Of a DNA stretch of 64,000 bases, positions 45,033-52,764 are shown one piece after another. The translations under genes and the position numbers were made by a program. The stretch is from Haematomicrobium sanguinis DSM 21259 (GTDB taxonomy: Bacteria > Actinomycetota > Actinomycetes > Actinomycetales > Micrococcaceae), in NCBI RefSeq assembly GCF_000688395.1, contig NZ_JIAG01000012.1, positions 48,668 through 112,667 on the forward strand. Direction: 5' to 3'. The notes under the pieces were generated by a model. The model made no database searches. It saw only the letters and a list, made by a program, of their open reading frames with translations, and was not told where the DNA came from. The stretch's first letter is position 1; each line of letters begins with the position of its first letter.

Positions 45033-45410
45033 TTAGGACGCGCTCGTTGACGCCTTCTTCGACTCGGTCTTTCCCGAGCCTGACGATGTCTTAGCCCCAG
45101 ACCCACTCGACCCAGGCCCACTCGACGCAGACCCAGAAGACCCAGGCCCACTCGACGCAGACCCAGAAGACCCAGCCGCCTTCGACCCGGCACCGGACGT
45201 CTGAGTGCCCGCCGAACTCGGCGCATCCGCGCTCTTGCGTGAATCCGTCCGATAGAACCCGGAGCCTTTAAAGACCACGCCGACCGTATTGAATTTCTTG
45301 CGCAACGTCCCGCCGCACTCGGGGCACGTGGTCAGCGAGTCGTCGCTGAAGGACTGGTGCACATCGAACTCATGTCCGCAGTCTTTGCACGCGTAGGCGT
45401 AGGTGGGCAC
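45033..45410 (-). CDS. FmdB family zinc-ribbon protein with Ser/Gly-rich tail
   Basis: A 125-residue protein. Residues 1-45 are the FmdB zinc ribbon (YACKDCGHEFDVHQS, then CPECGG). The remaining 65 residues are a Ser/Gly/Ala tail with repeats of SSGSASSGPG, encoded by a 30-base DNA repeat present about twice (45110-45172). A serine-rich homologue occupies the same locus in Mycobacterium. Role unknown; proposed links to redox or chaperone functions are not testable here. Confidence 0.9.
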   Translation of the reverse strand: MPTYAYACKDCGHEFDVHQSFSDDSLTTCPECGGTLRKKFNTVGVVFKGSGFYRTDSRKSADAPSSAGTQTSGAGSKAAGSSGSASSGPGSSGSASSGPGSSGSGAKTSSGSGKTESKKASTSAS

Positions 45411-45518
45411 GGCAACTCCTGGTATTGACGAAGGTTTCGCTCAACAGGAACGCCCCAAGGCCTCGGAGCATTCCAACTCAACAGTGTACTGGCACCGGAC
45501 GACCAACACGGCGCACGC

Positions 45519-46124
45519 CTAGGAGATCACGGCATCTAATTGGACGTCGTGCGCTAGCACCGGGATCGCCGCATCGTCGAGCACCTCGTCCGGGAACACC
45601 AATCCCACGCGCCAGGGCAGATCAGACCCCGCATCCTCCCACCGCGCCAACAGCCGGTCGTAATACCCGCCCCCCTGCCCGAGCCGAGCTCCGGACACCG
45701 TGAGCGCAAGCGCCGGCACAATCATCATGGCCGCGCCCAGAACCGAATCCGCCGACTGGACCCCCTCGGTAGGTTCCTCAATCGCTAAGGCGGGGTGCGC
45801 CGTCGTACTAATGCCAGGTCTCCACGGCGCAAAGCCGAGCTGCCGCGCGGGCTGAATCACGGGCACCCAGACCGGAACCCCGCGCTCGCACAACGCGGTC
45901 ATGGCTACTAGCGGGGACGGTTCGCCCGGCATCGGCAGGTATGCGATCAGCCCAGCCGAGCCGGGGCGCCGCTCTCGGGCCGAAGAGTATGCCTCAATCA
46001 GCCGCTCGGACACCGAGTTGCCGTGCTCAGCCAACTGGGCGTCTGAGCGTTCCGCACGGCGCGCACGGAGCCGGCGGCGCAGCGAATCCTTGTCCGCAGC
46101 AGCGCTCTCGGCCCGATCAGTCAT
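45519..46124 (-). CDS. 5-formyltetrahydrofolate cyclo-ligase
   Basis: A 201-residue 5-FCL-family enzyme, making 5,10-methenyl-THF from 5-formyl-THF with ATP. The N-terminal RRRLRARRAERS and the loop RLGQGGGYYDRLLARW are diagnostic. It is upstream of FmdB and divergent from galU, the order also found in Mycobacterium. Confidence 0.93.
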   Translation of the reverse strand: MTDRAESAAADKDSLRRRLRARRAERSDAQLAEHGNSVSERLIEAYSSARERRPGSAGLIAYLPMPGEPSPLVAMTALCERGVPVWVPVIQPARQLGFAPWRPGISTTAHPALAIEEPTEGVQSADSVLGAAMMIVPALALTVSGARLGQGGGYYDRLLARWEDAGSDLPWRVGLVFPDEVLDDAAIPVLAHDVQLDAVIS

Positions 46125-46202
46125 GCCACCATTATGGCCGTAGCATGAGCATCGCTAATAGTCGGTTCGAGAAAATGGGCGTCGAGAAAGTAATCTAGGG
46201 GC

Positions 46203-47111
46203 ATGACATCGACTCAGCGCGTACGCAAGGCCGTTGTGCCTACCGCCGGATTGGGGACACGTTTCCTTCCCGCCACCAAAGCAATGCCGAAGGAAATGAT
46301 CCCGGTAGTGGACAAGCCCGCCATTCAATATGTGGTGGAAGAGGCCGTGAAGTCCGGCATTGACGACATTCTCATGATCACCGGGCGCAATAAGCGCGCC
46401 GTCGAGGATCACTTTGACCGGGTGCCCTTTATTGAGCAGACCCTGGAGAGCAAGGGCGACACCAAAAAGCTGAACGCGGTGCGCGAATCCAGCGAGCTCG
46501 CCGACATCCACTACCTACGCCAAGGAGACCCCAAGGGTCTCGGTCACGCAGTGTTGCGCGGCAAGGCCCACGTGGGCGATGAGCCGTTCGCGGTGCTGCT
46601 TGGCGACGATCTCATTGATGAGCGCGACGAGTTGCTCTCCACCATGATCGAGGTCCAGGAGAAGACCGGCGGTTCCGTGATTGCGCTGATGGAGGTGGAC
46701 CCGCAGCAGATTTCCTCCTACGGTGCGGCGGACGTGAGCGCCATTGACGGCGAGGATTACGTGCGCGTCAACGAGCTCGTAGAGAAGCCCCCGGTGGATG
46801 AGGCGCCGAGCAACCTTGCGGTGATCGGCCGTTACGTTTTGCACCCGCGCGTGTTCGAGGTGTTGGAAAATACGCCTCCGGGCCGCGGCAACGAGATTCA
46901 GCTGACCGATGCGCTGCAGGAGTTGGCTAAGGCCGAGGGCGAGGGCTCCGGTGTCTACGGTGTAGTGTTCCGCGGACGCCGCTACGACACGGGGGACAAG
47001 CTCGGCTACATCCAGGCAGTGGTTTCGGTCGCCGCAGATCGCGAGGACCTGGGGCCCGCCCTGCGCGCCTGGGTTATCGACTACGCCAAGAAGCTCGAGG
47101 ACCAAGGCTAA
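46203..47111 (+). CDS. galU: UTP-glucose-1-phosphate uridylyltransferase
   Basis: A 302-residue GalU with KAVVPTAGLGTRFLPATKAM and KEMIPVVDKPAIQYVVEE at the N-terminus, LGDDLIDER and GRYVLHP later. It makes UDP-glucose for cell-wall polymers, exopolysaccharide and the Leloir pathway, which may receive galactose released by the GH35 enzyme. rimJ follows one base after its stop. Confidence 0.97.
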   Translation: MTSTQRVRKAVVPTAGLGTRFLPATKAMPKEMIPVVDKPAIQYVVEEAVKSGIDDILMITGRNKRAVEDHFDRVPFIEQTLESKGDTKKLNAVRESSELADIHYLRQGDPKGLGHAVLRGKAHVGDEPFAVLLGDDLIDERDELLSTMIEVQEKTGGSVIALMEVDPQQISSYGAADVSAIDGEDYVRVNELVEKPPVDEAPSNLAVIGRYVLHPRVFEVLENTPPGRGNEIQLTDALQELAKAEGEGSGVYGVVFRGRRYDTGDKLGYIQAVVSVAADREDLGPALRAWVIDYAKKLEDQG

Positions 47112-47112
47112 C

Positions 47113-47739
47113 GTGGCCAGGTCAGCGATCTGGCCCAGCACGCTTCAGCACGCTGACCTGACCTTGCGCCCCATTCGCTACCGGGATGCCAAGGAATTTT
47201 TAGAAGTACGACGGCGGAACTCGGCTTGGCTAGCCCCATGGGAGGCTACCAGCCCGGTCGCCGGTGAAAGACCGGCGACCTTTTACGACATGGTTCGCCA
47301 GCTTAATCGCCAGGCGGCGAGCGCAACGGCCCTGCCGTACATCCTCACCCTGCGTGAAGACGGGGAAGAGCGGCTCATTGGGCAAGTGACCGTCTCCACG
47401 ATCATGTGGGGATCGGCGCGCAGCGCCTCGATTGGCTATTGGATTTCCGAGGATGTGGCCGGGCGGGGGCTTATGCCTACGGCGGTCGCGCTCGCGACCG
47501 ATCACTGCTTTCGCGGCCTGAATTTGCACCGGGTGGAGATCAATATTCGACCGGAAAACGCGCCAAGCCTCGCGGTGGTGCGCAAGCTGGGTTTTCGGGA
47601 CGAGGGGCTGCGCAAAAAATTTCTGCATATCGATGGCAAGTGGACCGACCACCGGACCTTCGCATTGCTTGAGGACGAGGTTCCCGAAGGGGTGCTCTCC
47701 CGCTATTTGGCGCAGCGGGAAAGCACCTCTGAACGATAA
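47113..47739 (+). CDS. rimJ: GNAT acetyltransferase, RimJ/RimL type
   Basis: A 208-residue GNAT protein with LRPIRYRDAKEFLEVRRRN, PYILTLREDGEERLIGQVT, SIGYWISEDVAGRGLMPTAV and INIRPENAPSLAVVRKLGF. RimJ/L proteins acetylate the N-termini of ribosomal proteins; other targets are possible. GTG start one base after galU, in the galU-rimJ-membrane protein order known from actinobacteria. Confidence 0.9.
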   Translation: MARSAIWPSTLQHADLTLRPIRYRDAKEFLEVRRRNSAWLAPWEATSPVAGERPATFYDMVRQLNRQAASATALPYILTLREDGEERLIGQVTVSTIMWGSARSASIGYWISEDVAGRGLMPTAVALATDHCFRGLNLHRVEINIRPENAPSLAVVRKLGFRDEGLRKKFLHIDGKWTDHRTFALLEDEVPEGVLSRYLAQRESTSER

Positions 47740-47812
47740 ATTACACGCTTGTTATTCGACACACCGGGGCGCTTGCGCGGGCGAAACGAGACGGTTTCGT
47801 AACGTGTGAGAT

Positions 47813-49054
47813 GTGGACATCCCTTTTTCGCTCAATGGCTCAATCGTCTTAGCCGCCGTCGTGGTCTTGTGGTTGCTTTGGGTTGCCCCGCAATTCGTGA
47901 AAAATAGGCGTGCCGTTGCTGTTCCCACGCCTATTGCCACGCGGGATCTGTCCGCTCACACCCCCAGCACTTCCCACCCCACCTCTCTCAGCGGTCCCGG
48001 TTTCGACGGATCAAGCCTCCGGGACGCTGTGCAGACGAATCTTAAGCACGAGGTTGATCCCATGATGGTCTCGCGAATCGAATCCCCAGCGAATGCGTCC
48101 GGCACCGCCAGCGGGTCTGGCATGAAAGGTCAGGCCGGCCAAGCCATCACGCCTCGCGGCAACCAGGGTGCAACCGCTAATCAAGAGCCCCGCCGTCGGA
48201 CCACGGTTCGCTACGGGCGCCTCACGCTGGCACTGGTCGGACTAGCCGGTCTTGTGGCAATGCCGGTCACCATCGTCACTTCGGCTCTTTCGGCGACCTC
48301 CTGGGTCATCCCGGCGATAGCTTTCGCGGTGACTCTCGGGGCTGTCCTCGTATTGCGCACCTTGGCAAGGCGAGATCAAGCTCGCCGGCGTGCGGCGAAA
48401 TTCGAGGCCAAAGCACGTTCGGCGTCCAGCGGCGCGGCCACCTCGGCCCGGAATGAGGACCGGAACGAGGATCGGAGCGAAAAGAGTGCGCTCACTCCCA
48501 CCGCACTGAATTCTGGCGCGAAAGCCCCATTCGATGCGAGCTCCGCGGAGGACTCGGTGCGTCGGGGCGCGGGTAGTGCCGAGGCGTTGCGCTCGGGCAA
48601 AGTGGATACCCGCACTCAGGCTGCCGCCGTCGTCACTCGCGAGCAACTTCGCAGCATGGCACTGGAGCAGGTGCGGGTTATCGAGGGTAACGAGACTGGC
48701 GGCGCTACCACGGGCCTCAAGAACACGCAGGCCTCCGGTTGGAAACCCGTGAGTGTTCCCCGCCCCACCTACACCGCAGCCCCCAAAGCGGAGCGCGCGC
48801 AGGTGGCCCCCGTGGAGATCCCCGAGCAGCCCAAGCCAGAAGGCAAGGTCAACATCGCGCGCGAGCAGGCGGCCAAGAAAGCGGCCGAGGTCGAAGCGCA
48901 GCAAACCGACACCGCTGCTGCCGAGGTTCAAGCGCCAGAAAAGACTGCCGAGAAAGCTGCCGCCAAACGCCCCGAAACCGCGCCCGTTGAGACGCGCCGC
49001 ACCAACACGGGCCAGTTGAACCTGGACGACGTCTTGCAACGCCGCCGAGCCTAG
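47813..49054 (+). CDS. SepX/GlpR-like divisome membrane protein
   Basis: A 413-residue protein with one N-terminal helix followed by LLWVAPQFVKNRR, then a disordered cytoplasmic region, two helices near residues 137-183, and a long charged C-terminal tail. This layout and its position after galU and rimJ match the SepX (Streptomyces) / GlpR (Corynebacterium) family, membrane proteins that associate with the FtsZ ring. The moeA-like glp gene that often lies in this cluster is absent. Assignment rests on the N-terminal signature and synteny. GTG start. Confidence 0.75.
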   Translation: MDIPFSLNGSIVLAAVVVLWLLWVAPQFVKNRRAVAVPTPIATRDLSAHTPSTSHPTSLSGPGFDGSSLRDAVQTNLKHEVDPMMVSRIESPANASGTASGSGMKGQAGQAITPRGNQGATANQEPRRRTTVRYGRLTLALVGLAGLVAMPVTIVTSALSATSWVIPAIAFAVTLGAVLVLRTLARRDQARRRAAKFEAKARSASSGAATSARNEDRNEDRSEKSALTPTALNSGAKAPFDASSAEDSVRRGAGSAEALRSGKVDTRTQAAAVVTREQLRSMALEQVRVIEGNETGGATTGLKNTQASGWKPVSVPRPTYTAAPKAERAQVAPVEIPEQPKPEGKVNIAREQAAKKAAEVEAQQTDTAAAEVQAPEKTAEKAAAKRPETAPVETRRTNTGQLNLDDVLQRRRA

Positions 49055-49074
49055 CGCCTCCCACCCCCAATTTT

Positions 49075-49134
49075 GTTGGCGCAGATTACCGAAGTTGTAC
49101 GGAATTCCGTACAACTTCGGTAATCTGCGCCAAC
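49075..49134. repeat. Perfect 60-bp palindrome F
   Basis: Thirty-base arms starting GTTGGCGCAGATTACCGAAG meet at GGAA/TTCC with no mismatch and no spacer. On the plus strand it is followed by CTTTTTG. It lies between the convergent sepX-like and Lrp genes, so it can act as a two-way terminator, but the absence of a loop and the perfection are unusual. Confidence 0.95.
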
Positions 49135-49189
49135 TTTTTGGGCGGGGCCCTGTGTGGCAGTCTGGGCGTGGCCTCCCTGCGCCGTGGCT

Positions 49190-49678
49190 TCAGAGCGGGC
49201 CCGCGTAGCCGGAGCGTTGCTCAAAGACGAGAGTCGTCTCGGTGTGGCCTACAGCCGGGTCGGTAGTCAAGTTGTCTAAGACCCAGTCGCGCAGGTCATC
49301 GGTGTTGTCCACCGCAATGTGCAATAAGTAATCCTCTGCGCCGGTCACATGAAACGTGGAAAGTACTTCGGGTAGCTTCGGTGCCCGCTCCATAAAGCGA
49401 TCGATTTCCTCGCGATCATGGGCGCGCAATCGCACCGAAATCAACGCTTGGACGCTTCGGCCCAGTTTTTTCAGGTCCAGCCTCACACTGAAGCCTTCGA
49501 TAATGCCGCGCTCGCGCAGCTGGCGGGTCCGCAAGAGAGCCGTCGAGGGTGCGACCCCGAGAGCCTCCGCTAGTTGCGAGTTGCTCATTCTGGCGTCGGC
49601 CAGCAGAAGCTCAATAATCTTCCGATCGGTGGCATCCAACTCCGGTGCCTCGGGTATGCGTTTTGACGACTCAGCCAT
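49190..49678 (-). CDS. Lrp/AsnC family transcriptional regulator
   Basis: A 162-residue Lrp-type regulator with a helix-turn-helix (LDATDRKIIELLLADARMSN, LAEALGVAPSTALLRTRQL) and a C-terminal RAM ligand domain (VLSTFHVTGAEDYLLHI). The target is unknown; such proteins sense amino acids. ATG 49678 lies just after a good promoter, so the mRNA may be leaderless; an upstream in-frame extension is rejected. Confidence 0.92.
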   Translation of the reverse strand: MAESSKRIPEAPELDATDRKIIELLLADARMSNSQLAEALGVAPSTALLRTRQLRERGIIEGFSVRLDLKKLGRSVQALISVRLRAHDREEIDRFMERAPKLPEVLSTFHVTGAEDYLLHIAVDNTDDLRDWVLDNLTTDPAVGHTETTLVFEQRSGYAGPL

Positions 49679-49685
49679 ACGCCTG

Positions 49686-49715
49686 AATATAGGTGTTTTC
49701 GCCTTACCAACCCAA
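49686..49715 (-). promoter_or_regulatory. Probable promoter of the Lrp gene
   Basis: On the minus strand TTGGGT (49710-49715) and TATATT (49686-49691) are separated by 18 bp. The predicted transcript start is at or next to the ATG at 49678, implying a leaderless transcript. Confidence 0.5.
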
Positions 49716-49820
49716 TTCTCAGTTCGTCCGCCGCCACATGCGGTGCACACAGATACGTCATAATTCTGCCAACACCTGCCCCTTACTCGTTTTAGTTAAA
49801 CGATTCGGTAGGCTGAATCC

Positions 49821-50735
49821 ATGACCGAAACCGCACGCGCCAACGAAGGCGAACCCGCTTTCTTGGGTCTGGACATTGGCGGCACCAAAACCCAAGCATT
49901 GCTCTATCAAGGCGGCGAGATACGTGCGAACCTGCGCGTGGGTTCCACCAACGTCCAGAACGTGAGCCTTGAGCAAGCTCAGCAGAACTTTGCGGAACTC
50001 TTTGCCCAACTTCCGCCCGTGACAATCAACCGGGTCATTGCCGGTGCTGGCGGCATCGACACCGAAGCGGATGCGCAGAACCTTGCCGCGCTCATCCGGA
50101 CGCACGCGCCCAACGCGGAGATCGAGGTCATCCACGATTCCCACCTCATGCTCGCAGCCGGCCGCACAGCGACCGGAATTTCGGTGATTATTGGCACCGG
50201 GACAGCGGCATGGGGACGGAAGAACGACGGCGAGTGGTCCCGTTCCGGAGGTTGGGGTTACCTTCTCGGCGACGAGGGTAGCGCCTATTGGGTCGGTCGC
50301 GAAGCGGTACGGCACGCATTGCGGGAGAACGACGCCGGACGCGAACCCGACGAGTTGACCCGCTCGCTCCTGAGGGACACCGGCGTGAGTGCACCGAGCG
50401 AATTGATCGCGAAGTTTCATTCCGACAGCACCGGCAGGCACTACTGGGCCGAACGCGCGAAATTGGTCTTTGACGCGGCCGCAGCCGGAAGCGCCGCGGC
50501 CGAGACAATCATCGAAACGGCCGCATCAGACGAAGCCCGATTGGCGCTGGATGTTTCTACCCGCCTCGGGTTGAGCGCTCCCGTGGTCCTCGGGGGCGGA
50601 ATGATCGTCAACCAGCCCGTTTTGCAAGAAATGGTGACGGCGAAACTTCACGCGGCGGGGGTCACCGAGGTGCGCGTGCTGGACCAAGATCCCGTATTCG
50701 GAACCCTATTTTTGGCCGGACTCGAGTTGAAGTGA
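49821..50735 (+). CDS. BadF/BadG family N-acetylglucosamine kinase-like protein
   Basis: A 304-residue ASKHA-fold sugar kinase with LGLDIGGTKTQALLY, VIIGTGTAAWG and GGWGYLLGDEGSAYWVG, matching N-acetylglucosamine kinases of the BadF/BadG/BcrA family. It phosphorylates an amino sugar taken up or released inside the cell. The GH35 gene starts 11 bp after its stop, so the two form an operon for host-type glycans. Confidence 0.87.
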   Translation: MTETARANEGEPAFLGLDIGGTKTQALLYQGGEIRANLRVGSTNVQNVSLEQAQQNFAELFAQLPPVTINRVIAGAGGIDTEADAQNLAALIRTHAPNAEIEVIHDSHLMLAAGRTATGISVIIGTGTAAWGRKNDGEWSRSGGWGYLLGDEGSAYWVGREAVRHALRENDAGREPDELTRSLLRDTGVSAPSELIAKFHSDSTGRHYWAERAKLVFDAAAAGSAAAETIIETAASDEARLALDVSTRLGLSAPVVLGGGMIVNQPVLQEMVTAKLHAAGVTEVRVLDQDPVFGTLFLAGLELK

Positions 50736-50746
50736 AGGAAAGAGCA

Positions 50747-52561
50747 GTGGACAAGACATTCTTGAGCTATGCCGATGGCAAGTTCTACCGGGACGGAAAG
50801 GAGCATCGCATCCTGGCCGGAGCGGTGCATTATTTCCGCATACACCCAGATCTCTGGGAAGACCGGTTGCGCCGGCTCAAGGCCATTGGAGCCAACACCG
50901 TGGACACCTATGTGCCGTGGAACTTCCACCAAATGCACGAGGATCAGGCCCCAGACTTCTCCGGCTGGCGCGATATTGCCGCCTATGTGCGCCTTGCTGG
51001 TGACCTCGGGCTGGACGTCATAGTTCGTCCGGGACCCTACATTTGCGCCGAATGGGACAACGGCGGATTCCCGTCCTGGTTCACCGCCAAGCCGGGAATG
51101 CGGTTGCGCTGCCATAACGAGCAATTCGAAGCGGGCATTGAATCCTGGTTTGATCAGCTGCTCCCGCAGCTAACCCCGCTCAACGCGGCCAACGGCGGAC
51201 CCATCGTGGCGTATCAGATCGAAAACGAATACGGCAGTTACGGCGATGACCTCGCCTATCTGGAATGGAACAAGAAGGCACTGGAGGATCGCGGGGTCTC
51301 CGAGCTGCTCTTCACCGCCGACGGCGGCAGCGACTACTTCCTGGACGGCGGCGAAATGCCGGGCGTCCTCGCGGCAGCCACCTATGGTTCTGGCTCCAAA
51401 GACGTACTTGAGGTGTGGGGGCGCCGGCGACCCGGAGAGCCGCTACTCAACATCGAGTTCTGGTGCGGCTGGTTTGACCACTGGGGCGAACACCACCATG
51501 TGCGCAGCGCCGAAAGCGCGGCCCAAGACATTGCCACCACCCTGGACGGCGGCGGATCGGTATGCCTCTACATGGCGCACGGGGGCACAAACTTCGGTCT
51601 CTTCGCCGGTGCCAATTTTGACGTTTCTGGGCAATCGACCACGCGCATCCAACCCGATGTCACCAGCTATGACTATGACGCGCCGATCGCCGAAGACGGC
51701 ACCCTCACCGACAAGTTCCATGCCATCCGGGCCGAATATGTGCGCTACAACCCAGAGGCCGCGGACGTACCTGCGGATTTGCTGGAGCCCATTGCCCGTG
51801 TGGGCGCAACCGACATTCCTATGACTCAAGGAACCGGGCTGCTGGAATTCCTGCGCTCGATGCCGCGCACCGACAGCGTGGCGCCGTTGAGCTTTGAGGC
51901 GCTCGGTCTGGATCAAGGGATGGTCCTCTACCGTACCCGAGCGATCCTTTCTAAAGGCGAGTACGCATTGCGGATCATCGACCTGCATGACCGCGCCGAC
52001 ATTTACATCAATGGGGAGCTCCTGGGAACCGTCGATGAGAACTCGGCCGTACCCGGTCTCGTTGTGAAGGGCGATGGCACCGAGGCAACCATTGAGATCC
52101 TGGTTGAAAACCGCGGACGCATTAACTACGGCTACCGCATCGGGGAAGGAAAGGGCATTCTTGGCCATGTCCTCTTCGGTGGGCGTAGCCTCTTCAACTG
52201 GGAGCAATACGCGATCCCGGTGGCCGAATTCGGCGAGGAAATCCTCGGCGGTCAAGGCAATGCCGCGGACTCCGGTGACGAAGCAGGCACGGCCGGTTTC
52301 GCCACCGGAACGCTCGCTCTCGAGCAGCCCAAGGACGCCTGGATTGCCACCGCAGAGTTTGGCCGCGGCTTCCTCTGGGTCAACGGTTTCCTTGCCGGCC
52401 GCTACTCGGCGGAGGGCCCACAGAAAACCCTCTATGTCCCAGCGCCGCTCTTGCGCGCCGGGGACAACACTGTGACAGTGCTCGAACTCGAGGCCCGCGG
52501 CGACAAACTCACCGTAGAAGACGGCCCAGATTACGGGCCCACCACGCCCCCGGCCAAGTAG
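50747..52561 (+). CDS. Beta-galactosidase, GH35
   Basis: A 604-residue GH35 enzyme. RPGPYICAEWDNGGFP is the family signature, the acid/base is in QIENEYGSYG and the nucleophile in LLNIEFWCGWFDHWG. C-terminal beta-sandwich domains follow. There is no signal peptide, so it cleaves imported beta-galactosides such as galacto-N-biose- or lacto-N-biose-like sugars. GTG 50747 is chosen (GGAAAGAGC upstream), not the GTG five codons earlier. Confidence 0.92.
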   Translation: MDKTFLSYADGKFYRDGKEHRILAGAVHYFRIHPDLWEDRLRRLKAIGANTVDTYVPWNFHQMHEDQAPDFSGWRDIAAYVRLAGDLGLDVIVRPGPYICAEWDNGGFPSWFTAKPGMRLRCHNEQFEAGIESWFDQLLPQLTPLNAANGGPIVAYQIENEYGSYGDDLAYLEWNKKALEDRGVSELLFTADGGSDYFLDGGEMPGVLAAATYGSGSKDVLEVWGRRRPGEPLLNIEFWCGWFDHWGEHHHVRSAESAAQDIATTLDGGGSVCLYMAHGGTNFGLFAGANFDVSGQSTTRIQPDVTSYDYDAPIAEDGTLTDKFHAIRAEYVRYNPEAADVPADLLEPIARVGATDIPMTQGTGLLEFLRSMPRTDSVAPLSFEALGLDQGMVLYRTRAILSKGEYALRIIDLHDRADIYINGELLGTVDENSAVPGLVVKGDGTEATIEILVENRGRINYGYRIGEGKGILGHVLFGGRSLFNWEQYAIPVAEFGEEILGGQGNAADSGDEAGTAGFATGTLALEQPKDAWIATAEFGRGFLWVNGFLAGRYSAEGPQKTLYVPAPLLRAGDNTVTVLELEARGDKLTVEDGPDYGPTTPPAK

Positions 52562-52580
52562 AAAGGCCAGAAGTTCGCCT

Positions 52581-52607
52581 GGGGCGGGCCGCCCTGCAGC
52601 CCGCCCC
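52581..52607 (+). terminator. GC-rich hairpin after GH35
   Basis: GGGGCGGGC (52581-52589) pairs with GCCCGCCCC (52599-52607) around a 9-base loop. It ends the kinase-GH35 operon before the rsgA promoter. Confidence 0.7.
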
Positions 52608-52615
52608 ATGCTACA

Positions 52616-52637
52616 CTGATTGAAACGTGTCAATCAG
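52616..52637. promoter_or_regulatory. Inverted repeat in the rsgA promoter region
   Basis: CTGATTGA and TCAATCAG flank a 6-base spacer with no mismatch. It directly follows a TACACT sequence (52612-52617) that could be a -10, so the repeat would be near the transcript start, as an operator or a 5' hairpin. Confidence 0.5.
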
Positions 52638-52662
52638 TAGATTTCGGTCACCGCAGCACCCG

Positions 52663-52729
52663 AAGGAGGTGGAGTAAATGAGTGTTATTGCCTCGATCCA
52701 TTGCGCCCACATTTACTACTACCTTCCTT
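52663..52729 (+). promoter_or_regulatory. Leader stem that hides the leader-peptide start
   Basis: AGTAAATG (52673-52680, including the leader ATG) pairs perfectly with CATTTACT (52710-52717); the upstream Shine-Dalgarno AAGGAGGT (52663-52670) pairs with ACCTTCCTT (52721-52729) with a small bulge. The stem ends just before the GGGAG ribosome site of rsgA. This is a translational-attenuator-like layout. Confidence 0.5.
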
Positions 52730-52764
52730 GGGAGACCTCTCTTGAGTGCACCATCACATCTTGA
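52678..52764 (+). CDS. 28-residue leader peptide upstream of rsgA
   Basis: A short frame with a near-ideal GAAGGAGG ribosome site, stop TGA at 52762-52764, overlapping the rsgA start (TTG 52742). The peptide contains CAHIYYYLPWE, with three consecutive tyrosines. No homologue is recognised. The strong start, RNA stem and overlap with the next gene suggest translation control, but the alternative is that the same site serves an rsgA start at GTG 52682. Confidence 0.45.
   Translation: MSVIASIHCAHIYYYLPWETSLECTITS

Noticed and set aside
47203..47216. GAAGTACGACGGCG inside rimJ resembling family H
   Set aside because: It encodes the conserved EVRRRN segment of RimJ proteins, so the match to the family H arm is best explained by coding constraint.
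49153..49160. TGTGGCAG resembling family A
   Set aside because: Only eight bases match and no palindrome follows.
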